The translations under genes and the position numbers were made by a program. DNA of 64,000 nt from CAZOEL01 sp964578835 (GTDB lineage: Bacteria; Desulfobacterota; Syntrophobacteria; Syntrophobacterales; Syntrophobacteraceae): the NCBI GenBank assembly GCA_964578835.1, contig CAZOEL010000018.1, forward strand, positions 24,154-88,153, read 5' to 3'. The notes below the pieces were generated by a model. The model saw nothing but the letters and a program-made list of their open reading frames with translations, was not told where the DNA came from and made no database searches. This document shows positions 18,480-28,350 of the stretch, in pieces (the first letter of the stretch is position 1; every line of letters starts with the position of its first letter).

Positions 18480-18639
18480 ATACGCTTCTCCTCCCTGGTT
18501 TTTGGACGTTACGATTCTTCCCCGGCCTTGCTCACGCTATATAAAAAGTATATGCGGCCATTCTAATGGCTCCAGGAGGCTTGTCAAGCGCTTTCCCAGC
18601 TCGCCCCGGTTAGCGGAATAACGAAATATCATAGCTTTT

Positions 18640-19182
18640 CTATGGGCCTACAGCCGAGCGTCCCAGATCGATGAGCACCTGCTCGGCTCCCGGAGAGGAC
18701 ATTCTGCTTTGCACCAGCTTTGTTGCCCGTTTGATGTCGGCCTCTAGTTGAGGACTCGCAAGCGATTCAATCTCTCCAAACAGGAGCATCGCTCTCGAGA
18801 AGGCGTCCTTCTCGATATGAAGCTTTCCGCCCTCCTTGTTCAGATTGCGAAAAGCGGGCAGAATATCATAGACTACTTCGAAGGCCTCCCAAACCAGCTC
18901 GGGATTATCCACGAAAAGCCTGTTGATCTCTGCGGAATTGCGATCGTAGAGCATATTGAATTCCCCGGCGATCTCGGGATCGACCTGTAGGTCGCTCAGC
19001 ATGCCGCCAACAGCATCGAAAAGCAGATTCGTCCCTCCGCCGCTCTTCGTCGTCGCAGTTTCGATAGAGATTCGAGGCTGAAAGGACGCATGCTCCTTCC
19101 CGGAACACGCCGCGGGGATGGAAAAGAACACGACAACCGCGGGAATCATAAAGAAAACGGAACAGATCGGCATTCTCTTCAT
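18640..19182 (-). CDS. Exported protein of unknown function
   Basis: A 180-residue protein with a signal peptide (FFMIPAVVVFFSIPAACSG). The AAC/S motif near residue 26 could be a lipobox, which would make it a lipoprotein. The mature part is helical and charged (LQVDPEIAGEFNMLYDRNSAEINRLF..., ELVWEAFEVVYDILPAFRNL). It has no Cys besides the possible lipid anchor and no catalytic motif. The ATG is preceded by AAGGAG. Neighbours give no clue. Confidence 0.7.
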   Translation of the reverse strand: MKRMPICSVFFMIPAVVVFFSIPAACSGKEHASFQPRISIETATTKSGGGTNLLFDAVGGMLSDLQVDPEIAGEFNMLYDRNSAEINRLFVDNPELVWEAFEVVYDILPAFRNLNKEGGKLHIEKDAFSRAMLLFGEIESLASPQLEADIKRATKLVQSRMSSPGAEQVLIDLGRSAVGP

Positions 19183-19451
19183 GGTCGCTTCTCCTTCATT
19201 TCAAAAACATAATACTATAGAAGCTCGTCTTTCGACGGCCTTCATTCCGGCAAAGAGGCCGAATCCAAAGTTGGGCAGTATATCTGGAAAGAGTTAAAAT
19301 ATTAAAGTGGAATCGTGAAAACGACTGGCGCAGAGTCTAAAAACTTCACTTTCCAGAATGGTTTTGCTATTTTCCCCAGCGTTGAGACTGTCAGAGACTG
19401 CAAACACGCACGGTGGAAATATCATCCTTCCACCGAGTGGACAAGGACCGG

Positions 19452-20501
19452 ATGAGCGCAATGATTCGAAAAAAGCGACTCTGGCTTGCCGCGGGGCTGG
19501 GCCTGGCTGTATTGATCTACACCCTGAACCACGCCGACTTGGGTAAGCTTGCGCAAAGCATCCACGACCTCAATATTTTCTGGGGCGCGATGACTTTGGC
19601 TGCCGGCGCGCTAAGCTATCTCTGCATAGCCGCCGTGCTGCATCTGTTGCTCAGAGGCATGGGGCATGAGGTTTCCTTTTCAGCCTCGTTTCGAATCTCT
19701 CTTATCTCCACCACCTTGAATTACATCATGGCGATGGGTGGATTGAGCGGCATGGCGGCCAAAGTCTATCTCCTGGCAAGGGAAAAAGTCCCTCCGAGCA
19801 GCACGCTCTCCATCTCCATGGTTCACGGCTTTCTTACCAATACCGTCGCGATTGTGTTCATCTATCTCGGCTTCTTTTTTCTCTATAGCGATTACCAGAT
19901 GAGCAGAAAGCAGGTCGAAGCCGGAATCGTCGTTTTGCTCATAGCTTTCGCGCTCACATGGATTACGGTGCAGGCGATAGTCCACGAATCTTTCAGAAGA
20001 AGGCTTTGGGATTTGGCGTATCGCGCAGGCTCGGCGCTCTGCCGGAAGCTGCGCCACCCGCGCTTGCTCCATCGGGAGCGCGCCGAGTCGTTTTTTGAAA
20101 AGTTCAACGACAGCATGAATATGCTCGTTAAGAGCTCGGGAATTTTGTGGAAGCCTGCCTTATTCGCTGCAATAGACTGGCTGATGATGTTCCTGTGCTT
20201 GAAGTGGGCTTTCTCTGCAGTGAACTATCCCGTGGATAATCAGACGATCATGGTGGGCTTTTCCATCGGCATCTTTACGGCTCTCTTCTCCATAACTCCC
20301 GCTTCCATCGGCGTAATGGAAGGCTCCATGGCCGGATCATTTTATCTCATGGGCCTGGATTACGACCATGCCCTCATAGCAGTGCTTGTCTACAGATTTG
20401 TTTATTTCCTGCTGCCGATGCTCTTGAGCCTCTTTTACTCTTCTCTCATTATTTCCCTTTCGAAAGCTGAGGTAACAATCGAAGATCCGCCTCATAATTG
20501 A
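19452..20501 (+). CDS. Lysylphosphatidylglycerol synthetase-like/UPF0104 flippase-domain membrane protein
   Basis: A 349-residue polytopic protein with about eight hydrophobic segments. It contains the GGLSGMAAKVYLLAREKVPPS block (about 95-115), characteristic of the LPG_synthase_TM/UPF0104 family (AglD/MprF flippase domain). The loop SITPASIGVMEGSMAG near residue 280 matches the family's GG.G..E motif. Such proteins are thought to move lipid-linked or aminoacylated lipids across the inner membrane, but many are uncharacterised. The ATG at 19452 has AAGGA at short spacing; a second ATG nine bases later is also possible. It stands alone, converging with the next minus-strand gene. Confidence 0.8.
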   Translation: MSAMIRKKRLWLAAGLGLAVLIYTLNHADLGKLAQSIHDLNIFWGAMTLAAGALSYLCIAAVLHLLLRGMGHEVSFSASFRISLISTTLNYIMAMGGLSGMAAKVYLLAREKVPPSSTLSISMVHGFLTNTVAIVFIYLGFFFLYSDYQMSRKQVEAGIVVLLIAFALTWITVQAIVHESFRRRLWDLAYRAGSALCRKLRHPRLLHRERAESFFEKFNDSMNMLVKSSGILWKPALFAAIDWLMMFLCLKWAFSAVNYPVDNQTIMVGFSIGIFTALFSITPASIGVMEGSMAGSFYLMGLDYDHALIAVLVYRFVYFLLPMLLSLFYSSLIISLSKAEVTIEDPPHN

Positions 20502-20580
20502 GAGAATACGCGGCGCATGGTCCGCTCACAAGCCGCTTCCCCTGACCATGCGATCTCTCCGATGGAGCGTGTCAGGAGAT

Positions 20581-21072
20581 TTATCCGGAGCTATTTCGGC
20601 CTTCCCCCTCAGCCTTGTACAAATCTCTCGTTCCCAAAACCATCTTTATCGGCCAAAGCAAGAGAGGCTGCCAAAAGGTCTCCACTCTCAAGAGATCCCC
20701 TTCATAGAAGATCTCTGAGAGCGCTTTTTCAGGCGAATTCTGCCACCTCAGAATCGGAGGATGCGTGGATTTGAGCGACAAGGTGAGAGGCGTCTGAATG
20801 CTCCCGTCCTCTATTTCCCCCTTCCAGGTAAATCGATAGACTTCTTCAACCGCATTCCCCTCGGGAAATGAAAGATAGCATATTCGAAAATGGCTCCAGG
20901 GCATTATGAGATGCTCCGAAATCACTCGGTCCGCCGGCCACGCCTTGATGCGAGCAAAAGGAAAGGGAAAGACGAGAACGAGCGCGAGCACGCCGGTAAT
21001 CGCTTTGTCCCAGAACCTGGCTTTCTTTTCATAGATGCTTGCGTCTTCGATTTGGTGGCTCAATTTGTACAA
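20581..21072 (-). CDS. Single-pass membrane protein of unknown function
   Basis: A 163-residue protein with a short cytoplasmic N-terminus, one transmembrane helix (AITGVLALVLVFPFPFARI, about residues 24-42) and an extracytoplasmic beta-rich domain. That domain contains HFRICYLSFPEGNAVEEVYRF and HPPILRWQ. The TTG at 21072 is chosen because GGAGGAG lies six bases upstream of it; an in-frame TTG at 21087 lies upstream of that site. I do not recognise a family. A distant resemblance of ICYLSFPEGNAVEEVYRF to DUF1850-type strands was noted but is too weak to use. Confidence 0.6.
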   Translation of the reverse strand: MYKLSHQIEDASIYEKKARFWDKAITGVLALVLVFPFPFARIKAWPADRVISEHLIMPWSHFRICYLSFPEGNAVEEVYRFTWKGEIEDGSIQTPLTLSLKSTHPPILRWQNSPEKALSEIFYEGDLLRVETFWQPLLLWPIKMVLGTRDLYKAEGEGRNSSG

Positions 21073-21320
21073 CGCGCGCTCCTCCAAGGTTTGAAATAGT
21101 CAAGAAACATTTGTAGCTATGCGACGTCCCTCTTCGATGATACCCCATCAAGTGAAAAAAATATCAACAGAATCTGCATTGGACAACAAAGAGCTTTGCT
21201 GGCGCTTTCCAATTTTGCTAAAAGTCATGTGTTTGCGCCGAATATTTACCGGAAATAAGATTCTAAACAATATCATCCGATATGCAGAGCCTTATTTTCG
21301 CTGGAGTGATTGGTTAAAAT

Positions 21321-21387
21321 AATCCAAAACGCCTTTGGATTCTTCCTTTGAAATTTGCTCATTTTGTTTGGCGCATCACTGATGCGC
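21321..21387. promoter_or_regulatory. Two small hairpins upstream of the acyl-CoA gene block
   Basis: AATCCAAA/TTTGGATT (21321-21341, five-base loop) followed by CTTCCTTT looks like a weak intrinsic terminator reading plus. GCGCATC-ACT-GATGCGC (21371-21387) is a perfect 7-3-7 inverted repeat about 93 bases before the first CoA-transferase gene and could be an operator. The remainder of the 21088-21479 gap shows no gene. Confidence 0.35.
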
Positions 21388-21479
21388 TTGGTAGGATGGA
21401 AGCTCTATCGTCAAGTTGTTGAACCCTCTATCTGATGCGGGAGAGAGCACATCATCGCATTCAATCTGGTGAGAACATA

Positions 21480-23354
21480 ATGGATCACATCGATTGGCTC
21501 CATAATTATTGCCCCGGCAGGGTTATCGCCACTCCGCAAGCTATCAAGCAGATCAAGAACGGAAGCCGCGTTTTCATCGGCTCCGGATGCGGGGAGCCTC
21601 AGCACCTTATCAGATCCATGGCGGCGGATATGGATCTTCGAGATATCCTCATCTATCAGATGCTTTCAATCACTCTCGCTGAATATATTGAAGACGATTC
21701 TTTTTTCGATCGTTTTTCAATGAAGCTTTTCTTCATCAGCAAACCGATTCGCAAAGCTGCTTTTGAAGGAAAAATCGACTATATACCGGCCTATTTCTCT
21801 CAGATACCGCTTCTCTTTTCGAGTAAGCGCATAGGCCTGGATGTCGCCCTCATACAGGTAAGCCCACCCGACCAGCATGGATTCTGCAGCCTTGGCGCCT
21901 CCGTGGACATCACCCGGGCCGGCATGGAGAACGCCAAGCTCGTCATCGCACAGGTGAATTCGAAAATGCCCCGGACTTTGGGGGACAGCTTCGTTCATGT
22001 GGATTCAATAGACTATTTCGTTCTGCATGACGAGCCGCTGGCAACGCATTTCCCGACTATTCCGGACGAGGAAACAGCTCGAAGAATCGGCCTTTACGTC
22101 GCACAGCTCGTCGAAGACGGGGCGACCCTCCAGATAGGTCTTGGCCATCTGCCTTACGCCATTGTTCAGTATCTTGACTCCAAGGAGCATCTCGGGCTCC
22201 ACACCCCACTCATAAGGGACTGTTTTCTGCCCCTTTTCAAGAATAAGGTGATCACGAACAAGAAGAAGACTCTTCTTCCCGGACGAGTCGTGACCTCGAT
22301 GTGCGCAGGATCGGAAGAGCTCTATGACTACATCGACAACAATCCCATGTTCTATTTCCGAAGCTCCGACTTCGTGAACAATCCGGCTGAAATCGCCCGG
22401 AACGACAATCTCATTTCCATTACGTCGGCGCTCGAGGTTGACCTTACCGGTCAGATTTCCTCGGACTCTCTCGGGTACCGCTTCTACAGCGGCATAGGCG
22501 AGCAGGTTGATTTCCTGAGAGGCAGCGCCATGTCCAGGAACGGCTTTTCCATTATTCTTCTGCCTTCGACGGCGCAGAACGGAAAAGTCTCCCGCATTGT
22601 CTCCCACTTGAGCGAAGGCGCGGGCATTGCCGCCACCCGGGGCGACGTCAACTTCGTCGTTACGGAGTATGGCATTGCCGAGCTACAGGGAAAGAGCATC
22701 TATCAACGGGTCATGGAGCTTGCGCAGATCGCCCATCCGCGGTTTAGAGAAGAGCTGATTGATTTCGCCAAAGCGCGTCACTATATATTTGCAGACCAGT
22801 TGCCGCCGCATCAGGATGACCTGATCTTCCTGGAAGGCTACAAGAGCTCGGTCCAGCTGAAGGACGGGGGGGCTATCGAATTCAGACCTCTTTTGCCTTC
22901 GGATGAGCTTGCTTACAGGAATTTTTATTATTCGCTTCAGAATGAGACAATCTATTCGAGGTTTTTTTACTATAAGGAGGTCTTCTCGCACCAGTCGGTG
23001 CAGGAGCATTGGGCAAGCGTCGATTACCGGAAGAACATGTCCATCATAGGCATCAAGTCCAAGGGTGGGCAGAAAGAAATCGTGGCGATCGGCTCTTACG
23101 CTCTGTTCGACAAAGATACGGCGGAAGTCGCGCTCGTCATTCGCGAAGACTTGCAAGGCATGGGCCTCGGCTCTCATCTTCTCACTGTTCTGGAAAAGAT
23201 TGCGAAGGAAAATCAATACAAGAAATTCATGGCAAGCGTCTTAAAAGAGAATTCTGCGATGATCAGCGCCTTCAAAAAGAAATACCCTCATGCAATAATC
23301 TCGGAGGGAGTAGAGGAAGATGTAACGATCCTCATGGACTTCGATGAGCCTTGA
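21480..23354 (+). CDS. Acetyl-CoA hydrolase/CoA-transferase fused to GNAT acetyltransferase domain
   Basis: 624 residues. The first about 450 form a CoA-transferase/acetyl-CoA hydrolase (Ach1/Cat2-like) with VFIGSGCGEPQHLI, a DQHGFCSLGASVD block, QIGLGHLPYAIVQYL and NFVVTEYGIAELQGKS (about 387-402). From about 470 a GNAT domain follows, with REDLQGMGLGSHLL (acetyl-CoA pyrophosphate-binding loop, about 555-568) and a C-terminal strand-helix region. The ATG at 21480 follows GGTGAGAACATA. It heads a co-directional set with an ADP-forming acyl-CoA synthetase and a second CoA-transferase, indicating a role in interconverting acids and CoA thioesters. The GNAT part may acetylate a partner protein, possibly the enzymes next door; that is speculation. 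This fusion type is known in annotated genomes. Confidence 0.88.
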   Translation: MDHIDWLHNYCPGRVIATPQAIKQIKNGSRVFIGSGCGEPQHLIRSMAADMDLRDILIYQMLSITLAEYIEDDSFFDRFSMKLFFISKPIRKAAFEGKIDYIPAYFSQIPLLFSSKRIGLDVALIQVSPPDQHGFCSLGASVDITRAGMENAKLVIAQVNSKMPRTLGDSFVHVDSIDYFVLHDEPLATHFPTIPDEETARRIGLYVAQLVEDGATLQIGLGHLPYAIVQYLDSKEHLGLHTPLIRDCFLPLFKNKVITNKKKTLLPGRVVTSMCAGSEELYDYIDNNPMFYFRSSDFVNNPAEIARNDNLISITSALEVDLTGQISSDSLGYRFYSGIGEQVDFLRGSAMSRNGFSIILLPSTAQNGKVSRIVSHLSEGAGIAATRGDVNFVVTEYGIAELQGKSIYQRVMELAQIAHPRFREELIDFAKARHYIFADQLPPHQDDLIFLEGYKSSVQLKDGGAIEFRPLLPSDELAYRNFYYSLQNETIYSRFFYYKEVFSHQSVQEHWASVDYRKNMSIIGIKSKGGQKEIVAIGSYALFDKDTAEVALVIREDLQGMGLGSHLLTVLEKIAKENQYKKFMASVLKENSAMISAFKKKYPHAIISEGVEEDVTILMDFDEP

Positions 23355-23477
23355 GACGAAATCCAGCATTGAGGGGGCAGGGGCTAAGGCCGGGAGGGTC
23401 GGGCGCCTCTAGTTGGAAAGCTAATGATATCGTGGTTATGAATTTTATAACCATCGACAGGGTAGGAGGAAAGTTCA

Positions 23478-25643
23478 ATGCACAGACTCGACGCCATTTT
23501 CGCACCCCGGTCGGTCGCCGTAATCGGGGCCTCCACCACACAGGGAAAAGTTGGACACGATATTTTCTTTAACATATTGAAGAGCGGGTACACGGGGGTG
23601 CTTTACCCCGTAAATCCAAACGCCCTCGCAGTTGCGAGCGTCAAAGCCTATCCCACGATAACCGACATTCCGGATGAAGTCGATCTCTCCATCATCATTC
23701 TCCCGCCTCGATTGTCGCTCAAAGCCGTTGAGGAGTCAGTCGCAAAGGGTGTGAAGGGCATTGTGATCGTTTCGGCCGGCTTTAAGGAAGTGGGACAAGA
23801 GGGCTTGGAAATTGAAAACCGAATCGTCGCCATCTGCAAAGAAGCCGAAGTGCGTCTTGTTGGGCCCAACTGCCTCGGTGTGATAAACCCGATGCCCTCC
23901 GTCAGGCTCAACGCCAGCTTCTCGAGCCGCATGCCGGCGCCCGGGAAGATATCGTTCATTTCTCAGAGCGGAGCGCTTTGCACGGCGGTTCTCGATTTTG
24001 CGGCCGATCGGGACTTCGGCTTTTCAAAATTCATCTCCATCGGCAACAAGGCCGACGTCGATGAGCTCGATCTCCTCCAGTACCTTCACGAAGACCAGGA
24101 TACGGAAGTCATTATGCTCTACCTGGAAGAGCTTCGCAGGGGAGCGGAGTTCATACAGATCGTCAAGGAAATTACTTCCGGGAGAAGAAGAACGCCGGTA
24201 ATCGTGATAAAGTCGGGCAGAACGATCGCCGGGGCGCGCGCCGCGGCCTCCCACACGGGCGCGCTCGCGGGCTCCGAAGCGGTCTACGATTCCATTTTCG
24301 AACAATCCGGAATCATAAGAGCGGATTCCATCGACGAGCTCTTCGACTTCGCCAGCGCCTTCGCCTATAAGACCGAATCGGCGCTTGGAAAGGTGAGAAG
24401 GAAGCTCCCCACCGGAAACCGCGTGGCTATTGTCACCAACGCGGGCGGCCCCGGCATAGTCGCTACCGACATGACCATATCCTCGGGACTCGAGCTCGCC
24501 ACTTTCAGCGAGGAGACCATAGAAGCTCTGGCGGAGCATCTTCCCGCCACAGCCAACATCCACAATCCGGTCGACGTCATAGGAGACGCCAGCTACGACC
24601 GCTACGAGAGCGCCCTTGCGGCGGTCACGAGAGATGACGGAGTGGACGGGACGCTGGTCATACTCACGCCTCAGTCGATGACGAACGCTCTCGGCACGGC
24701 CGAGGCCATCGTGCGCATAGCGAGAACCTCTCCCAAGCCCATTCTCTCCTGCTTCATGGGCATTGTCGACGTCTCGAAGGGTGTGGAATACCTCCAGGCC
24801 CATGGATACCCGGTTTTCAGGTTTCCCGAAAGCGCGGCGAAAGCTTTCGGAGCCATTTATAGATACTCCAAGTGGCTGGCTCGACCGATGCTCGATCAGT
24901 TCACGTTCGAGCACGATCGGGAGCGCGCGGAAAAAATCATCCAAAAATCTCTCGCCGCCGGCAAGACCCGCCTCGGCGAAACAGTCGGGCTCGACATTCT
25001 CAAGTGCTACGGCTTCAAAGTGCTGCCCACGGAGCTGGCCCACAGTCCCGAGGAGGCGGCGAACATTGCGGAGCGCATCGGCTTTCCAGTCGTCATGAAG
25101 ATCGTATCCGAGCAGATTCTCCACAAATCGGACGCGGGCGGGGTCATGGTGAAGCTGCGAAGCAGGGAGGAAGCCGCGCGCGCTTTCACGACCATTATCG
25201 AGAGTGTGAAGAAGTTCGACCCCAAGGCCATAATTGACGGCGTTCTGGTTCAACAGATGGCTGCCCGGGGAGAGGAGCTGATACTCGGGATGAACCGCTA
25301 CCCGGTATTCGGGCCGTTGGTCATGTTCGGCACGGGAGGCATATTCGTCGAAGTCTTTAAGGACGTCAAATTCGGGCTTGCTCCACTCGGCAGAAACGTG
25401 GCCATACGCATGATCCGCGGAATCAAGGGATACAGGCTTCTCACGGGATTTCGCGGAAGACCGAGGACGGATATCGAAACTGTGGAAAAAGCCATCGTGA
25501 GCTTTTCGGATCTCGTGATCAACCATCCCGAGATTCAGGAAGTAGACATTAATCCTCTCATAGCGCACGAGGAAGGAAAAGGCGCCTCCGTAGCCGATTG
25601 TAGAATCATCCTGAAAAGCGCCGACAAAGCAAAAGAATCGTAG
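23478..25643 (+). CDS. ADP-forming acetyl/acyl-CoA synthetase, fused alpha-beta
   Basis: 721 residues of the NDP-forming acyl-CoA synthetase family: acyl-CoA + ADP + Pi to acid + CoA + ATP, or the reverse. An N-terminal CoA-binding Rossmann domain (SVAVIGASTTQGKVG, about 13-27) comes first. It is followed by succinyl-CoA-synthetase-like domains with RLVGPNCLGVINP, FISQSGALCTAVLD and the conserved ASHTGALAGS (phosphohistidine-loop region, about 257). A C-terminal ATP-grasp domain (about 490-715) contains GFPVVMKIVSEQILHKSDAGGV and ends with EVDINPL. AGGAGG precedes the ATG. Alpha and beta parts are in one chain. With the flanking CoA-transferases it likely conserves energy from acyl-CoA breakdown or activates acids. 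Confidence 0.93.
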   Translation: MHRLDAIFAPRSVAVIGASTTQGKVGHDIFFNILKSGYTGVLYPVNPNALAVASVKAYPTITDIPDEVDLSIIILPPRLSLKAVEESVAKGVKGIVIVSAGFKEVGQEGLEIENRIVAICKEAEVRLVGPNCLGVINPMPSVRLNASFSSRMPAPGKISFISQSGALCTAVLDFAADRDFGFSKFISIGNKADVDELDLLQYLHEDQDTEVIMLYLEELRRGAEFIQIVKEITSGRRRTPVIVIKSGRTIAGARAAASHTGALAGSEAVYDSIFEQSGIIRADSIDELFDFASAFAYKTESALGKVRRKLPTGNRVAIVTNAGGPGIVATDMTISSGLELATFSEETIEALAEHLPATANIHNPVDVIGDASYDRYESALAAVTRDDGVDGTLVILTPQSMTNALGTAEAIVRIARTSPKPILSCFMGIVDVSKGVEYLQAHGYPVFRFPESAAKAFGAIYRYSKWLARPMLDQFTFEHDRERAEKIIQKSLAAGKTRLGETVGLDILKCYGFKVLPTELAHSPEEAANIAERIGFPVVMKIVSEQILHKSDAGGVMVKLRSREEAARAFTTIIESVKKFDPKAIIDGVLVQQMAARGEELILGMNRYPVFGPLVMFGTGGIFVEVFKDVKFGLAPLGRNVAIRMIRGIKGYRLLTGFRGRPRTDIETVEKAIVSFSDLVINHPEIQEVDINPLIAHEEGKGASVADCRIILKSADKAKES

Positions 25644-25779
25644 CAGCGCCTCTGAAGCGCATTATCTGCGACTGCGGCCTCAAGTGATTACAATTAGATG
25701 AGTCAGGCAATCCAAGCATCGAGATAAACGAGGGAATAAGCCATTCATCTATTTTAGCGCTTTGTTGGAGGAGAAATAA

Positions 25780-27294
25780 ATGCCAAAGTTGTCCGGATTC
25801 CCCCTTCTCACTGCAGAAGAGGCCGCCTCTCAGATTCCCGATGGCGCGATGGTCGCCTTCAGCGGCTTCACCAATGCCGGCGCGGTAAAAGCTATTCCAC
25901 GGGCGATAGCAGCCCGAGCGCGCGAACTGCACGATAAGGGCGAGCCTTATAAGATCCGAGTTCTTACGGGCGCTTCGAGCGGCGCCAGCATTGACGGCGC
26001 CCTGGCCGAGGCGGACGCTATTTCCTGGCGCGCCCCGTACCAGAGCGGCCCCGTTCTACGAAAGCAGATAAACAATCAGGAAGTGGAATATGTGGACATG
26101 CATCTATCGCATGTCCCGCAGGCGGTGCTCTTCGGTTTTTTCGGAAAGTTGGACGTCGCGGTGGTCGAAGCCACTGAAGTCCTGCCGGATGGAAGAGTCT
26201 ATCTTACAGCCTCCATCGGAGCGTCTCCTACATACCTCAAATATGCGGACCGCGTCATAATCGAGCTGAATCATTTCCATTCCGTGAGACTGCGCGAGAT
26301 GTCGGACATTCTCGTTCTGCCTCCGCCGCCGCACAGAAGCCCCATCGCCATTCACGACCCTTTGACCAAAGTCGGCTCGCCTCACGCCATGGTCGATCCG
26401 AAAAGAATCATCGGAATTGTCGAAAACAACGAGTCGGACCATGTCCCTCTGTTTACCGCCGAGGATGAAGCCAGCCACAAAATTGCGGAGCATGTGGTGC
26501 GGTTTCTGATCGAAGAAAAGAGGGCTGGCCACATTCCCGAAGAATTTCTGCCTCTTCAGGCCGGAGTCGGCAATGTGGCGAACAGCGTCATGGCCGCCCT
26601 GGGCAGGAACCCCGACATTCCCAACTTTACGATGTACTCGGAAGTATTTCAGGAGTCGCTTGTGGAGCTTATGGAACAAGGGCGGCTCACGGCCGTGAGC
26701 TCTTGCGCCCTCACCATTACGACGCCATCTCTCAAGCGCATCTATGACAACATGGATTTCTTTGCTCCCAAGATCGTGCTGCGCCCCCAGGAGCTTTCGA
26801 ATCACCCCGGAGTCGTGCGCCGACTCGGCGTCATTGCGCTCAACACCGCTCTGGAAGTTGATATTTACGGAAACGTCAATTCGTCCCATGTTTTCGGAAC
26901 GGATATCATGAACGGAGTGGGAGGCAGCGGAGAATTCACTCGCAACAGTTATCTCTCGGTCTTCATGTGTCCTTCCATCGCGAAGGGAGGCCGGATATCA
27001 GCCATCGTTCCCATGTGCCCCCATATCGACAACAACGAGCACTCGGTCCAGATAGTCGTAACGGAGCAGGGACTCGCCGATTTGCGTGGACTCGGGCCCA
27101 TGCAGCGTGCGAAAGCAATCATCGAAAACTGCGCCCACCCCGCCTATCGGGATTATCTCTATCGCTACATCGAGAATTCAAGGCTCGGGCATATTCGTCA
27201 TAACCTTGCGAATTGTTTCGAACTGCATCGAAACCTCATCGAGTCGGGCGCCATGCTGCCCGATCTTGATCTATCGGCTATAGGCAACGTTTAA
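25780..27294 (+). CDS. Succinate/acetyl-CoA:CoA-transferase or acetyl-CoA hydrolase (Cat1/AarC-like)
   Basis: 504 residues, the usual length of the Cat1/AarC/ScpC type. Recognisable are MVAFSGFTNAGAVKAIP near residue 25, VLTGASSGASIDGALAEADAI, the PLQAGVGNVANSVMAALG loop (about 264-281), and NSYLSVFMCPSIAKGGRISAIVPM. The VVTEQGLADLRGLGPMQRA block near the C-terminus matches the catalytic-domain end of the family. GGAGGAG precedes the ATG. It is 136 bases after the acyl-CoA synthetase on the same strand without an intervening terminator. It transfers CoA between succinyl-, acetyl- or propionyl-CoA and the free acids; the exact pair is not decidable. Confidence 0.93.
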   Translation: MPKLSGFPLLTAEEAASQIPDGAMVAFSGFTNAGAVKAIPRAIAARARELHDKGEPYKIRVLTGASSGASIDGALAEADAISWRAPYQSGPVLRKQINNQEVEYVDMHLSHVPQAVLFGFFGKLDVAVVEATEVLPDGRVYLTASIGASPTYLKYADRVIIELNHFHSVRLREMSDILVLPPPPHRSPIAIHDPLTKVGSPHAMVDPKRIIGIVENNESDHVPLFTAEDEASHKIAEHVVRFLIEEKRAGHIPEEFLPLQAGVGNVANSVMAALGRNPDIPNFTMYSEVFQESLVELMEQGRLTAVSSCALTITTPSLKRIYDNMDFFAPKIVLRPQELSNHPGVVRRLGVIALNTALEVDIYGNVNSSHVFGTDIMNGVGGSGEFTRNSYLSVFMCPSIAKGGRISAIVPMCPHIDNNEHSVQIVVTEQGLADLRGLGPMQRAKAIIENCAHPAYRDYLYRYIENSRLGHIRHNLANCFELHRNLIESGAMLPDLDLSAIGNV

Positions 27295-27331
27295 TATTGA
27301 AATCCAAAACAACAGGACCGACATCAATTCA

Positions 27332-28303
27332 ATGGACAATTACGCGCTATCTTCTCTCAACGGGTTTGCTGCGCAAGGCATCGACAGGGCGACAGCCAGA
27401 AGAAAAGACGAAAGATGGATTGCAGACCGACTGAAAGATCCAACCACTCGATTCCTGCCTCTCTGGAATTTGAAGAACCTGGTTACGGACGCTTCGGAGC
27501 TTCATCCGGTCCTATTTTCGATAAGCGAGATTGAAGATTTTTTATCGACTGCGGATTCAATCACCTTCCTGGGAGAAGATGAGGAGCATGCATACTTCTC
27601 CTTTGCTCTTCCGCTTGGCGGCCCCACGCCTGAGGCAGTGTTCGAGCGATACGGCAAATTTGAAGATTTGAGAAAAGTAGCGGGTCTGTTGAAGAGCGGG
27701 GATGCGGGGCTTCTCGCTCACGCCAGAGGAATGGCTCACTGGCATGTCCGCCACAGGTTCTGCGGCGATTGCGGAAGTCCCACCAAGAGCATCGAAGCGG
27801 GTTATCAGCGCATCTGCACAAATAAAGAATGCGGGCAGCTTCACTTTCCACGCACCGACCCCGCCATAATAGTGATGGTGACTCGTGGCGAGAAGTGCCT
27901 TCTCGGTCGTCAGCCGATATGGCCGAAGGGGATGTATTCAACCATCGCAGGCTTTGTCGAACCGGGCGAATCCCTTGAAGAAGCCGTAGCCCGCGAAGTT
28001 CTCGAGGAAACCGGAATTGAAGCGGCCTCCATATCCTATCGATCGTCGCAGCCGTGGCCGTTTCCAAGCTCTCTGATGCTCGGGTTCAACGCCAAAACGG
28101 AAACGGAAGAAATTCGGCTCGATGACAAGGAGTTAGAGGACGCCAGGTGGTTTAGCAGGGAAGAGATTCAAAAGACCATCCTGGAAAAAAGCCTGAAGCT
28201 TCCGCCTTCGATCTCCATCGCTTACCGTTTGATTGAAGACTGGTTTGACTCGGTTCGGCCCTGGCGGTTGAAGGAAGTATTGAGCAACGCGCGCAACGCT
28301 TGA
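27332..28303 (+). CDS. nudC: NAD(+) diphosphatase / NAD-cap hydrolase, NudC-like
   Basis: 323 residues. A zinc ribbon CGDCGSPT...CTNKECG (about 146-169) is followed by the Nudix box GFVEPGESLEEAVAREVLEETGI (about 207-229). Then comes SQPWPFPSSLMLGF (about 237-250), which is diagnostic of NudC over other Nudix enzymes. It hydrolyses NADH/NAD to NMN(H) and AMP and can remove NAD caps from RNA. The N-terminal about 130 residues form the variable NudC-N domain. The ribosome-binding site is weak. The gene is 37 bases after the CoA-transferase and may be the last gene of that operon. Confidence 0.93.
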   Translation: MDNYALSSLNGFAAQGIDRATARRKDERWIADRLKDPTTRFLPLWNLKNLVTDASELHPVLFSISEIEDFLSTADSITFLGEDEEHAYFSFALPLGGPTPEAVFERYGKFEDLRKVAGLLKSGDAGLLAHARGMAHWHVRHRFCGDCGSPTKSIEAGYQRICTNKECGQLHFPRTDPAIIVMVTRGEKCLLGRQPIWPKGMYSTIAGFVEPGESLEEAVAREVLEETGIEAASISYRSSQPWPFPSSLMLGFNAKTETEEIRLDDKELEDARWFSREEIQKTILEKSLKLPPSISIAYRLIEDWFDSVRPWRLKEVLSNARNA

Positions 28304-28350
28304 GAAACTGTCTGATAAAAGGGTTATTGTCTCTTTGCCTACACCTATTT

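Noticed and set aside
24024..25568. 514-codon minus-strand open frame
   Set aside because: It is antisense to the ADP-forming acyl-CoA synthetase; His/Arg-rich composition and no domain support.
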